From assembly GCF_001280085.1 (NCBI RefSeq), contig NZ_LGED01000079.1:62001-126000 (forward strand): DNA of 64,000 bases. Reading direction: 5' to 3'. Below are positions 33,876 through 44,491 of the stretch, one piece after another. This stretch comes from Saccharothrix sp. NRRL B-16348 (GTDB lineage: Bacteria; Actinomycetota; Actinomycetes; Mycobacteriales; Pseudonocardiaceae). A program made the translations under genes and the position numbers. How positions within the stretch are numbered: the first letter of the stretch is position 1; every line of letters begins with the position of its first letter. The notes under the pieces were generated by a model. It saw nothing but the letters and a program-made list of their open reading frames with translations. It was not told the DNA's origin and searched no databases.

Positions 33876-35362
33876 CGGGCGTGGCCCCCGGTGCCCGCGA
33901 GGGCGTCGGTGGCGTGGCGGCCCAGCAGGTCCCGGACCCGGTGGACCTCCGTCGACAGCGGCCGGTCGGCGGCCAACCGCGGGCTGGCCGCCAGGACCTC
34001 CGCCCACAGCCCGGTCACCGGCCGGAGCCCCAGGGCGTGCTGCGCCTGGGCGGCGGCCAGCCCGAGCGAGGCGACGACCAGCTCGACCAGCTCCACCTGT
34101 TCCGCCGTCCGCAGCGCGCCGACGAGCGACATGGGCACGATGTCCTGGTTGGACAAGTTCGTCGGCAGGGCGGTCGTGGTCGCCGGCAGCGCCTTCTGGC
34201 GCACCTCCGAGACCATCGCGCTGGCCGCGATCTGCACCCCGGCCAGCCCGCTCGTCGCCCCGGGGGTCGAGGCGAGCAACGCGGGCAGACCGCCGTTGGA
34301 CGCCGGCTCGACCACCAGGGCCAGCTGCCGTTCGGCCAGGAAAGCCAGCTGGTGGGCCAGCACGGCGTGCTGGTCGGAGACCAGCCCGGTGTTGACGGCG
34401 TGGAAGTTGCCCGCGTGCAGCACCGCCGTCGCCGAGATCACCGGGTTGTCGGAGCAGGCCTCGGCTTCCCGGACCAGCAGCTCCTCGCCCGCCCACAGCT
34501 GGTCCAGCACCGACCCGATGACCTGGGGCGCGCACCGGAGCGAGTACGGCTCCTGGAGGGCTCGGGCTTTCGCCGCCGGTGTCTCGTCGGACAACTGGGT
34601 GCGGATCCACTCGACCGCGCGCGCGTGGCCGGGGAAACCGCCCCGCGCGTCCACCACGTCGTCGGCGTACGGCTCGGTCGAGGCGCCGAACACGTCGACC
34701 AGCCGCCCGGTGAGCACGGCCGCCGCCCACGACGACCGGACCAGCGCGACGTGGTTGCGCAGGGCGGCGGCGAGGCTGGCGCTGCTGCCGTTGACGAAGG
34801 CGAGGGCGTCGCGGGCGCCCCAGCGCACCGGGCGCAGGCCGAGCCGGGTCAACTCCTCGGCGGCCGGCACCACCACCGGTTCGCCGTCGGTGACGCGCCA
34901 GGCGTGGCCGTGGCCCGCGAACGCGAGGGCGGCGTGCGCCAGCGGCAGCAGGTCACCACTGGCGCTGACGCTGCCCTTCGCCGGCACGACCGGGGTGAAG
35001 CCCGCGTTGAACACCTCCGCCAACGCCGACCACGAGGCAGGGGTGATGCCGGAGTACCCGCGCTTCATGCCGGCCAGCCGCAACCCCAGCGTCAGGCGGG
35101 TGGTCGCGACGTCGAGCGGCGGCCCCTGCCCCGCGGCGAGGTGGTGGACCAGGTTCAGCCCTTGCGCGTTGTCGTCCACCCCCGCGGGGAACCGCGCCAG
35201 CGGCCCGAAGCCGCTGGTGAGCCCGTAGACGGGGGCGTCCGCGGCCAGCGCCTCGGCGAGCCGGTCGGCACTGGCGTTCATCCGCGCCGCGTCGGTGTCC
35301 GACAGCGCGAGCCGGCTGCTCCCGACCGATTCGACGATGGCCCACGCAGAACTTCCCGTCAT
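33872..35362 (-). CDS. MIO-type aromatic amino acid ammonia-lyase or aminomutase, tyrosine-type
   Basis: 496 residues of the HAL/PAL/TAL family. The self-forming MIO cofactor triad is Ala134-Ser135-Gly136 in SVSASGDLLPLAH; the catalytic tyrosine is Tyr46 in YGLTSGFGPL. The ring-selectivity pair reads His74-Leu75 in NLVHHLAAGQG, matching the HL pair of tyrosine ammonia-lyases rather than the SH of histidine or FL of phenylalanine lyases. It should give p-coumarate (lyase) or beta-tyrosine (aminomutase); sequence alone does not separate these. First gene of the leftward operon, divergent from the assembly genes. The neighbouring AMP-ligase, carrier and condensation domain would use its product. 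Confidence 0.92.
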   Translation of the reverse strand: MTGSSAWAIVESVGSSRLALSDTDAARMNASADRLAEALAADAPVYGLTSGFGPLARFPAGVDDNAQGLNLVHHLAAGQGPPLDVATTRLTLGLRLAGMKRGYSGITPASWSALAEVFNAGFTPVVPAKGSVSASGDLLPLAHAALAFAGHGHAWRVTDGEPVVVPAAEELTRLGLRPVRWGARDALAFVNGSSASLAAALRNHVALVRSSWAAAVLTGRLVDVFGASTEPYADDVVDARGGFPGHARAVEWIRTQLSDETPAAKARALQEPYSLRCAPQVIGSVLDQLWAGEELLVREAEACSDNPVISATAVLHAGNFHAVNTGLVSDQHAVLAHQLAFLAERQLALVVEPASNGGLPALLASTPGATSGLAGVQIAASAMVSEVRQKALPATTTALPTNLSNQDIVPMSLVGALRTAEQVELVELVVASLGLAAAQAQHALGLRPVTGLWAEVLAASPRLAADRPLSTEVHRVRDLLGRHATDALAGTGGHAR

Positions 35363-35590
35363 GTCCAGTCGCCCCGTTCCCGATCAGCCTTGATCACGGT
35401 GTCGACTCTTGCCGGTCTTCCGCCGCAGTGCCTGTCCCTCGTTACGGGGACACGCACGGCGGTCGCGCCTGGGCACGACTAGGCCCGCCGGTCGGGATTC
35501 TCCAGTCGCCTCTTTAGGTGACGTGTGCGCGCACCGCCGCTGGTTGATCGTTCTCGGCGAGCACGCATTCTCGCGACAGCAGGGGGGCCA
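35363..35590. promoter_or_regulatory. Divergent promoter region of the carbamoyl cluster
   Basis: 228 bases between the starts of the MIO enzyme (leftward) and the dehydratase (rightward), so it must drive both operons. It contains an imperfectly spaced dyad TGTCCC...GGGACA at 35433-35452 (eight-base spacer). I could not assign convincing -35/-10 boxes. Confidence 0.55.
35433..35452. promoter_or_regulatory. Candidate operator dyad in the divergent promoter
   Basis: Six-base arms TGTCCC and GGGACA separated by TCGTTACG. The position, about 70-90 bases upstream of the leftward start and 140 upstream of the rightward start, would suit a shared regulator. The arms are short, so chance occurrence is possible. 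Confidence 0.35.
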
Positions 35591-36664
35591 GTGCCGGACC
35601 ACGTCGAAGTCGTACGCCCGCCGACGCTCCCACCGGTCGAGGATCTGTTGGACCGGCGGGAGCGCAGGTCCGACCTGACCGCGTTCGCCCGGTTCATCGC
35701 CGGCAAGCGCATCCTGGTCACCGGCGCCGGTGGGTCGATCGGCTCCCAGATCTGCCGGACGCTGCTGGAGTTCGCGCCCGCCTCGGTCGTCATGCTGGAC
35801 CGCGACGAGTCCGCTCTGGAAGCGGTGCTCCTGCCACTGTCCCCTCGGGACGCGGGCTTCCCGGTGGAGATGGTCCTCGCCGACATCCGCGACGCGGCCA
35901 GGATCGGCCGGGTGGTGCGGGACAGCCGGCCGGACGTGATCTTCCACGCGGCGGCGCTCAAGCACGTGCCCCTGCTGGAGCGGCACGTCGGCGAGGCGTT
36001 CATGACCAACGTCCTGGGCACGCTCAACGTGCTCACCTCGGCGGCGGCCAACGGCGTGGGCACCGTGGTCAACCTGTCCACCGACAAGGCGGCGGCGCCC
36101 ACCAGCGTGCTCGGGCGCACGAAGCACATCGCCGAGCGCATCACCACCTGGTACGCGGAGCGCGTGTCCACGACGTGCTACATCAACGTGCGCCTGGGGA
36201 ACGTGCTGGGCAGCCGCGGCTCGGTGCTCGACGTCTTCCGGGCCAAGCTCGCCGCCGGCGCGCCGCTGCCGGTCACCGACACCCGCGCGACCCGGTACTT
36301 CATGACCACCGACGAGGCCGTGGCGCTGCTGTGCAACGCGTGCGTCATCGGCGCCGGTGGCGACACCCTCGTGCCGCTGCTGGACCGCCCGGTCAGCATG
36401 GGCGAGTTCGTCGACCGCATCCGGGCCAGGGTCGACGCACCGGTGGAGGTGGTGCAGACCGGGCTGCGTCCCGGCGAGAAGCTGCACGAGGTGCTGGTGG
36501 CACCCCACGAGCGGGCCGAGCCGCACCCCGAGGACCCCGCGGTCCTGCGCGTCCGGGTCGAGGCGTTGAACCCCGGTGGGCTGAGCGAGCTCCTGGTCGT
36601 GGACGGATCGGCCGAGCGGCTGGCCGACCCCGCGACGGTCGTCGAGGCAGGGAGCGCCCGGTGA
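35591..36664 (+). CDS. Soluble CapD/FlaA1-type NDP-sugar 4,6-dehydratase
   Basis: 357-residue extended SDR. The cofactor loop is GAGGSIGSQ near residue 42; AALKHVPLLE and the active-site segment STDKAAAPTSVLGRTKH are typical of the CapD/FlaA1/PglF group, where TDK and a TK pair replace YxxxK. The membrane-spanning N-terminal half of PglF/CapD proteins is missing, so this is a soluble short form. Family members dehydrate UDP-GlcNAc to the 4-keto-6-deoxy sugar. GTG at 35591 is chosen for AGGGGGG just upstream. First gene of the rightward operon; feeds the isomerase and aminotransferase downstream (inference). Confidence 0.88.
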   Translation: MPDHVEVVRPPTLPPVEDLLDRRERRSDLTAFARFIAGKRILVTGAGGSIGSQICRTLLEFAPASVVMLDRDESALEAVLLPLSPRDAGFPVEMVLADIRDAARIGRVVRDSRPDVIFHAAALKHVPLLERHVGEAFMTNVLGTLNVLTSAAANGVGTVVNLSTDKAAAPTSVLGRTKHIAERITTWYAERVSTTCYINVRLGNVLGSRGSVLDVFRAKLAAGAPLPVTDTRATRYFMTTDEAVALLCNACVIGAGGDTLVPLLDRPVSMGEFVDRIRARVDAPVEVVQTGLRPGEKLHEVLVAPHERAEPHPEDPAVLRVRVEALNPGGLSELLVVDGSAERLADPATVVEAGSAR

Positions 36665-38034
36665 CCGTGACCAGGGCGCTGGACCGGTTCGGCTTCCCCG
36701 TCCGGTGGGCGATCGACTTCCGCCGGGCCCGCCACGCGTTCGGGCAGGTGACGTCGGCGCTGAGCCCGGCGGACCGGATCGGCCTGGACGCCGCGCGCCT
36801 GCTGCTCGACGGTGACGCGCGGGGAGCCGTCGACCTGCTCGCCGGACGTCCGACCGAGTCCTTCCGTGACCTGGTCAACCTCGCGACCGCCTACGAACTC
36901 CTCGGTGACGGCGCCGCCGGCAAGGCGTTCGACGCGGCCCGCGCCGTCGACGGGGATCGGCTCGCGGCCCTGGCGGCACGCCGGACGACCCGTGAGGCGA
37001 ACCTCGTGCTGCCGTTCCCGGTCACCACCGGGGGCATGCGGGTGCAGGTCGACCTGGCCCGTGCGCTGGTGGACTTCGGCTACGAGGTGACCGTGGTGCA
37101 GGTGCGGGGCGACGACGCCCGGGACGTGCCCGGCGCGGACGCCTTCCGCGACGTGGTGGCGGTGTCGGGCCACCCGGAGCTGACCGACCGGTTGCGCGCC
37201 TCGCCGGCGGCGTTGACCGTGGTCGGCTGCTGGGTCGACTACCTGCCGGCCCTCCGCGCGGGGAACAGCGCCGTGGTGGGTTTCTCCGGCGGCGAGCCGA
37301 CCCTCAACGAGAGCGACGGGTTCGACGAGGACTTCCTCGCCTACCGCCTCGACGCGCACCGGCTGCCGGTCGGCCTGATGACGTGCTCGCGGTTCATCCA
37401 GGACATCTACCGCGACGTGTTCGGCCGGGTGTCGGACTACGTTCCTGCCGCGATCGACGACCGGGCCTTCGACACCGGGCCGCGACCCGCCGACCGGCCG
37501 TTCCGCGTGCTGCTGATGGCTTGGGACGGCATCGGCGACAAGGGGCTGGCGTTCGCGGTGCCCGCCTTGGAGAACCTGCGCCGCCGAGGGCTCGACCTCG
37601 AGATCGTGTGGATCACCCCGCACGCGCCGGAGGTGTTCGTCGACCTGGACTGCGAGCTGCACGTCGACCCGCCGCGGGCTCGCCTGTTCGAGGTGCTCCG
37701 GAGCTGTCACGCCCTGGTGTACCCGCCCCTGGTCGACGGCCTCGGCCTGCCGCCCGTGGAGGCGATGGCGGCCGGAGTGCCCGTCGTGGTGACCGAGAGC
37801 GGCGGTTCCGCGGAGTTCGCGGCGCCCGAGGTGAACTGCGTGGTCGTGGAGAAGTGCAGCGTGGCGGCCATCGAGCACGCCGTCGAACGCCTGTACCGCG
37901 ACCCGGCGCTCGCCCGCGAGCTGGCCGACGGCGGTCGTCGCGAAGCGGAGCGGTACCGGCCCTCCCGGTCCCGGTCGCGGCTGCGGCAGGTGCTGGCGGC
38001 GGACCGGCCGATCGTGTGCACGGACATCGCGTGA
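36661..38034 (+). CDS. GT4-like glycosyltransferase with N-terminal extension
   Basis: 457 residues. An N-terminal helical extension of about 110 residues precedes a GT-B fold whose first Rossmann domain begins LVLPFPVTTGGMRVQVDLARAL. The nucleotide-sugar site near residues 355-385 reads PPLVDGLGLPPVEAMAAGVPVVVTESGG, the GT4 EX7E-type motif. GTG at 36661 overlaps the dehydratase stop (GTGA). It is the only clear glycosyltransferase in the cluster, so it either acts more than once or others lie elsewhere. Acceptor probably the aryl or amino-sugar intermediate (inference). Confidence 0.88.
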   Translation: MTVTRALDRFGFPVRWAIDFRRARHAFGQVTSALSPADRIGLDAARLLLDGDARGAVDLLAGRPTESFRDLVNLATAYELLGDGAAGKAFDAARAVDGDRLAALAARRTTREANLVLPFPVTTGGMRVQVDLARALVDFGYEVTVVQVRGDDARDVPGADAFRDVVAVSGHPELTDRLRASPAALTVVGCWVDYLPALRAGNSAVVGFSGGEPTLNESDGFDEDFLAYRLDAHRLPVGLMTCSRFIQDIYRDVFGRVSDYVPAAIDDRAFDTGPRPADRPFRVLLMAWDGIGDKGLAFAVPALENLRRRGLDLEIVWITPHAPEVFVDLDCELHVDPPRARLFEVLRSCHALVYPPLVDGLGLPPVEAMAAGVPVVVTESGGSAEFAAPEVNCVVVEKCSVAAIEHAVERLYRDPALARELADGGRREAERYRPSRSRSRLRQVLAADRPIVCTDIA

Positions 38035-38059
38035 CCGACCAGCGCACGAGGAGGTCGGG

Positions 38060-39556
38060 GTGAACGTCGTCGAACACGTCGAGCGCGGGGCGCGGCTGTG
38101 CCCGGAGCGGGTCGCCCTGCGCGCGGGCGACACGACCTGGACCTACGCCGACCTGGACGACACCGCGGGTCGGCTCGGGGCCTGGTTGCGCGCCGAAGGG
38201 GTCACCGAAGGCGACCGGGTCGCCCTGCGGCTCCCGAACACACCCGCTTTCGTCCTGGCGTTCCTCGCCGTGCTCAAAGCGGGCGCCGTCGCGGTGCCCC
38301 TGAGCACGCGGATCGCGGTCGACGAGGTCGAGCACATCCTGGGCGACAGCACCCCTGTCCTGTTGCTCACCACCGCTTCGCTCACCGCCGGACCGGCGCA
38401 GGGTGCCGGCGAGCGCCCCGCGTGCCGCCGGGTCCTGCTGCCGGAGCGGGGCGACCAAGCGGACTTCGCGGCCCTGGTGGAGAACCGCGCCGCGATCACC
38501 GCGGCCGACCGCGCCCCGGACGACCCCGCGATGCTCGTCTACACCTCGGGCACGACCGGGCGGCCCAAGGGAGCCGTGCTCACCCACCACAACGTCGTGT
38601 CCAACACCAGGGCCAAGGTCCGCTGCACGGGGCTGACCGGCGCCGACCGCGTCCTGCTGTTCCTCCCGCTCTACCACTGCTACGGCCTGAACGCGGTGCT
38701 CAACGCGTCGTTCACGGCCCACGCGACGGTGGTGCTGCTGCCGGGGTTCGACCGGGGGCGCAGCCTCGCGGCGATCAAGGACGAGCGGGTGACCGCCGTG
38801 TTCGCGGTGCCCTCGGTGTACCGGGTGCTGCTGGACGCGCAGGTCGCGCCGGAAGACCTGGCGGGCGTCCGGTACTTCATGTCGGCGGGCGCGCCCCTGC
38901 CTGTCACCACCCAGCAGGCGTGGCGGGACCGGTTCGGGCTGGTGATCAACGAGGCGTACGGGCTGACCGAGACCTCGCCGTTCGCCTGCTACAACCACGA
39001 GCGCCGGCACAAGGTCGGCTCGGTCGGCTCGCCCATCGAGGACGTCGAGATCAGGGCGGTCGACCCGGTCGGCGGCGAGCCGCTGCCCGCGAACGCGACC
39101 GGCGAGCTGGTCGTGCGCGGTCCCAACGTGATGGCCGGCTACTGGAACGACCCGCGGGCCACCGCCGCGGTGCTGACCGACGGCTGGTTCCACACCGGTG
39201 ACCTGGGCTTCGTCGACGACGAGGGGTACGTCTTCCTGGTCGACCGGCTCAACGACCTGCTCATCGTGGACGGCCACAACGTCTACCCCGGCGAGGTGGA
39301 GCGGGTGCTGCTGGAGCACCCCGACATCGTCGACGCCGTGGTGTACGGCCGGCGGCACGAGGTGGTCGGGGACGTGGTCTGCGCCGGTGTCGTCCTCCGC
39401 CCGGGCGCCTCGCCGCCCCACGAGCAGCTGCGGGCCTTCTGCGCGGCGCGGCTCGCCTCGTTCAAGGTGCCGCGCGTGCTCACCGCGCTCGACCAGGTGC
39501 CCAGGAACGCCACGGGCAAGCCGCTGAGGCGGTCCCTGTCCCAGGGGATCGCATGA
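38060..39556 (+). CDS. Acyl-AMP ligase (ANL superfamily)
   Basis: 498 residues with full ANL motifs: YTSGTTGRPKG near residue 160, NEAYGLTETSPF, GWFHTGDLGFVDD and the A10 lysine in RNATGKPLRR near residue 487. It activates a carboxylic acid as adenylate and transfers it to CoA or a carrier. GTG at 38060 follows GAGGAGG, 25 bases after the glycosyltransferase stop. The next gene is a carrier protein overlapping by four bases (ATGA), so carrier loading is the likely use; the aryl product of the MIO enzyme is the likely substrate (inference). Confidence 0.92.
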   Translation: MNVVEHVERGARLCPERVALRAGDTTWTYADLDDTAGRLGAWLRAEGVTEGDRVALRLPNTPAFVLAFLAVLKAGAVAVPLSTRIAVDEVEHILGDSTPVLLLTTASLTAGPAQGAGERPACRRVLLPERGDQADFAALVENRAAITAADRAPDDPAMLVYTSGTTGRPKGAVLTHHNVVSNTRAKVRCTGLTGADRVLLFLPLYHCYGLNAVLNASFTAHATVVLLPGFDRGRSLAAIKDERVTAVFAVPSVYRVLLDAQVAPEDLAGVRYFMSAGAPLPVTTQQAWRDRFGLVINEAYGLTETSPFACYNHERRHKVGSVGSPIEDVEIRAVDPVGGEPLPANATGELVVRGPNVMAGYWNDPRATAAVLTDGWFHTGDLGFVDDEGYVFLVDRLNDLLIVDGHNVYPGEVERVLLEHPDIVDAVVYGRRHEVVGDVVCAGVVLRPGASPPHEQLRAFCAARLASFKVPRVLTALDQVPRNATGKPLRRSLSQGIA

Positions 39557-39845
39557 CCCAGAACCGAAGGGTGGCGACAGTGTCCACGGACCCGGACATC
39601 GAGCACGAAATCCGAAAGATCATCGAGGTCGACCTGCGGTGGCCGGTGTCGCAGGGCGAGCTGACGTCGGCCACGAAGCTCGGGCAGGACGGCCTCAACC
39701 TCGACTCCGTCATGATCATCGAGTTCGGCATCCGCGTCGAGCAGCGGTTCCAGACCCAGTTCTCCGACGAGGAGATCCTCGGTCTCGCCGACCGGACCGT
39801 CGGGGAGACGGCGGAGTACCTCCGGCAGCGCCTCGCCGACCGGTC

Positions 39846-39849
<4 letters not shown>
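39553..39849 (+). CDS. Free-standing acyl/peptidyl carrier protein
   Basis: 98 residues, four-helix carrier fold. The phosphopantetheine site is Ser52 in LNLDSVMIIEF. Sequence before residue 12 is likely a disordered tail. It overlaps the AMP-ligase stop and the CT3 start, each by four bases. It presents the activated acyl group to the free-standing condensation enzyme encoded at the end of the operon. Confidence 0.92.
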
Positions 39850-41638
<1,789 letters not shown>

Positions 41639-41642
<4 letters not shown>

Positions 41643-42367
41643 ACGTGCTGGTCGTGGCACCACACCCGGACGACGAGTGCCTCGGCGTCGGCGGCACGAT
41701 CGCGTTGCTGGCCGACCAGGGTGCGTCGGTCACCGTCCTCACGGTCGCCGCGCACCTCCCGCCGCTCTACCCGGAGCAGGTGCACGAGCGCACGCTCCGG
41801 GAAGCCGCGGGCGCCCACGAACTGCTCGGCGTCGGGGACTCCGTGTTCCTGGACCACCCCGCCGTGCTGCTGGCCGACGCGCCCGCGTTCGAGCTGAACA
41901 GCGCGGTCCAGCGGGTGGTCGACGCGGTCGCGCCCGAGCTGGTGTTCATGCCCTTCCCCGACCGGCACGTCGACCACCGCCGGGTGTTCGAGGCGTGCAT
42001 GGTCGCCACCCGCCCGGTGCGCGGCGGCCGGGGCATCGCCGCGGTGGCCATGTACGAGACGCTGTCGGAGACGTTCTGGAACGCGCCCGGCGCGGAACCG
42101 CAGTTCTGTCCCAACTGGACGGTCGACATCACCACGACCGTCGACCGCAAGATCAGCGCCTACCGCCGGTACGAGAGCCAGGTGAGCCCGTTCCCCGGAC
42201 CCCGTTCCGCGGAGGCGGTGCACGCGCTGGCGCTGTTCCGCGGCAGCCAGGCCGGCGTGGCCTACGGCGAGGCGTTCCAACTCGTCCGAGCGACCTTCTC
42301 CCCGCACCTGGTACGCGCCGGTGCGCGTCCGAACCCCGAAGGGGGCGACCATGCCGGATCGGCCTGA
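41639..42367 (+). CDS. PIG-L (LmbE) family N-deacetylase
   Basis: 242-residue zinc hydrolase of the PIG-L family. The zinc motif is APHPDDE at residues 7-13 with the second part RHVDHRR near residue 110. Members remove N-acetyl groups from GlcNAc-containing glycosides (MshB, BtrD-like). GTG at 41639 overlaps the CT3 stop (GTGA). It would expose a free amine on an N-acetylhexosamine after glycosyl transfer, ready for carbamoylation (inference). Confidence 0.93.
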
Positions 42368-43811
42368 TGTGATCGTCGTCGGCAACGGCGCGCTGGGCCT
42401 GTTCACCGCCCGGGCCCTCGCCGCCACCGCCCGGGTGACCCTCGTCGGGCCCGCGCAACGCCCCGGCGGCGCCAGCGCGGCGGCCGGCGCGATGCTCGGC
42501 TGCTTCGGCGAGGTCACCAAGGACACGTTCGCCACCGAGGCCGGGCGGGCCAAGTTCGAGCTCGGCCTGCTGGCCGACGAGCGCTGGCCCGCCGTCCTCG
42601 ACGAACTGGCCGAGACCGCGGCGGACACGGGACAGCGGTTCCACCACGTCCCGTCGACCCACGTCGTGCTCAACGGCTGCGGCGGTCCGCTGGACTCGCT
42701 CAACTACGACGCCGTCATCGACGCGTTGGGCAAGTACCGGCGGCCGTGGAGCGAGGTGGGTGCCGACCGGATCCCCGGCTACCACCCCCGGCCGGACGGC
42801 CGTGCGCTGCGCGCGTTGCACATGAGCGGTGAGGGAGCCGTCGACGGCAACCAGGTGATCGGGCTCGTGGAGGAGCGACTGCGCCGCTCCGGGGTCCGGA
42901 TCCACGACGAGTCGGTGGAGGGAGTCGTGGTGCGCGCGGGCGCCGTCGCGGGCGTCCGGCTGCGCGGTGGCGAAGTCCTGGAAGCGGATCAGGTCGTGGT
43001 GGCGGCGGGGTCGAGGACGGTGGAACTGCTGCGCACCGCGCTCGACCCGGGCGAGGTCCAGCCGATGCTGTCCGGCGTCGGCGTCGCACTGGTCACCCAG
43101 CGCACGCACGGGCCGTCGTTCGAGACCGTGGTCCGCACGCCGAACCGCGGCGGGGCGTGCGGTCTGCACCTGGTGCCGCTGGGCGAGGGCCGGGAGTACA
43201 TCGGCGCCACCAACCTGCTGTCACCACGACCGCAGACGCTGGGGACGATCGGCACGGCGAGCGCCATCCTCGACCAGGTGGCCCGCCAGTTGGACGAGAC
43301 GGCTTCCGCGCACACCATCGTGCAGTGGCGCGTCGGGAACCGGCCGGTGAGCCTGGACGGGTTCCCGCTCGTCGGGTGGACCTCCGTGCCGGGGCTGTAC
43401 GTGCTCAGCGGCACCTACCGCGACGGCTTCCACGCCGCGCCCGCACTGGCCGCCCACGCCGCCGTCGAGCTGGCGGGGTCGCCCGGCCTGTTCGGTCCGG
43501 TGTTCGCCCCGGGGCGGACGCTGATCCGCTCGTGGGGCGTCGAGGAGTCGGTGGAGGAGTACGCCCTGCACATGACGTCGCTGTGGTTCGAACTGGGCGG
43601 TCGTGTCCCGAGCCAGATCAGCAGCGGCGCCCTGACCGACAACTACCGCGAGGAAGCCCGCTCGCTGTACCGGCGGACGGGCATCGAAGTCGGCTTGGGC
43701 CCCGACGTCCTGGCCTGCCTCACCGGCGCGCGGGACCCTGGCGCGCTGACGGTCCTGCTCAGGTACCTGCGTGCCGCGGGGCTCGCCGAGCAGCCGGTCG
43801 CCGCCCGATGA
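42351..43811 (+). CDS. DAO-family FAD-dependent amine oxidase
   Basis: 486 residues. The FAD motif VVGNGALGLFTARAL is at residues 9-23; the body fits glycine/D-amino-acid oxidase-type proteins (FHHVPSTHVVL, VVVAAGSRTVELL, WRVGNRPVSLDGFPLVGW, YRDGFHAAPALA). A C-terminal segment of about 100 residues is specific to this protein. ATG at 42351 follows GGGGGCG and overlaps the deacetylase end by 17 bases. It probably oxidises an amino sugar or amine of the product, perhaps to a carbonyl that is re-aminated (as in aminoglycoside pathways); the substrate is unknown. Confidence 0.85.
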   Translation: MPDRPDVIVVGNGALGLFTARALAATARVTLVGPAQRPGGASAAAGAMLGCFGEVTKDTFATEAGRAKFELGLLADERWPAVLDELAETAADTGQRFHHVPSTHVVLNGCGGPLDSLNYDAVIDALGKYRRPWSEVGADRIPGYHPRPDGRALRALHMSGEGAVDGNQVIGLVEERLRRSGVRIHDESVEGVVVRAGAVAGVRLRGGEVLEADQVVVAAGSRTVELLRTALDPGEVQPMLSGVGVALVTQRTHGPSFETVVRTPNRGGACGLHLVPLGEGREYIGATNLLSPRPQTLGTIGTASAILDQVARQLDETASAHTIVQWRVGNRPVSLDGFPLVGWTSVPGLYVLSGTYRDGFHAAPALAAHAAVELAGSPGLFGPVFAPGRTLIRSWGVEESVEEYALHMTSLWFELGGRVPSQISSGALTDNYREEARSLYRRTGIEVGLGPDVLACLTGARDPGALTVLLRYLRAAGLAEQPVAAR

Positions 43812-44491
43812 CCGCCGAGGACGCGCAGGCGGCCGTGACGCCGCGCATCGGCCGCGACGTCCGTCTCGGCGAAGGGGTGCGCGTGGAGGCCGGAGCCGTG
43901 ATCGGCGACGGCGCGACCGTCGGCGCGGGGGTGCGGATCGGTGTCGACGCGGTCGTGCGCGCGGGCGCGGTCGTGGTCGAGGACGTCCCGGCGCTCGCGG
44001 TGGTCGGTGGTGACCCGGCGCGGGTGGTGTCCTACGTCAACACCGCCGTGGTCGACCTGCCCGAGTCGGCGGACGCGACCGGCATCGGCTCGGAGCTCGT
44101 GCGGCTGCTCCCGGAGGTCAACGAGGAACGCGGCTGCGTGGTCATCCTCGAACACGGCGCCGGACTCCCCTTCACGGCTCGCCGTTGCCTGCTGGTCCAC
44201 GGCGTGCCGCCCGGAGGCCACCGCGGCGACCACGCCCACCGGACGTTGGAGGAGATCGTCGTGTGCGCCGCCGGGAGTTGCACGGTGCTGGTCGACGACG
44301 GGCGCGGCCGGCGCGAAGTGGTGGTGCTGGACCGCCCCGGTGTCGGTGTGGTGATCCCGCCCTACGTGTGGACCGCGCAGTTCGGGCACTCACCCGACGC
44401 GGTGCTGGTCGTGCTGTCGTCGGCGGAGTACGACCCGTCCGACTACATCACGGACTACGGCGCCTTCCGCGCCGAGGTGGCGGCCCGATGA
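43808..44491 (+). CDS. WxcM-type bifunctional protein: hexapeptide segment plus FdtA-like 3,4-ketoisomerase
   Basis: 227 residues. Residues about 10-75 are left-handed beta-helix hexads (VRLGEGVRVEAGAVIGDGATVGAGV), only four or five turns, too short for a full acyltransferase trimer and so perhaps vestigial. Residues about 95-227 are an FdtA/QdtA cupin: GGHRGDHAHRTLEEIVV, VVIPPYVW and the terminal SSAEYDPSDYITDYGAF. Such cupins shift the 4-keto to the 3-keto form on NDP-6-deoxysugars. Starts in ATGA overlaps on both sides. With the following aminotransferase it should give a 3-amino sugar. Confidence 0.9.
   Translation: MTAEDAQAAVTPRIGRDVRLGEGVRVEAGAVIGDGATVGAGVRIGVDAVVRAGAVVVEDVPALAVVGGDPARVVSYVNTAVVDLPESADATGIGSELVRLLPEVNEERGCVVILEHGAGLPFTARRCLLVHGVPPGGHRGDHAHRTLEEIVVCAAGSCTVLVDDGRGRREVVVLDRPGVGVVIPPYVWTAQFGHSPDAVLVVLSSAEYDPSDYITDYGAFRAEVAAR

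Noticed and set aside
33876..34730. Upstream extension of the CT2 carbamoyltransferase frame
   Set aside because: Overlaps the MIO enzyme antisense frame; the family-typical start at 33875 with ATGA coupling is preferred.
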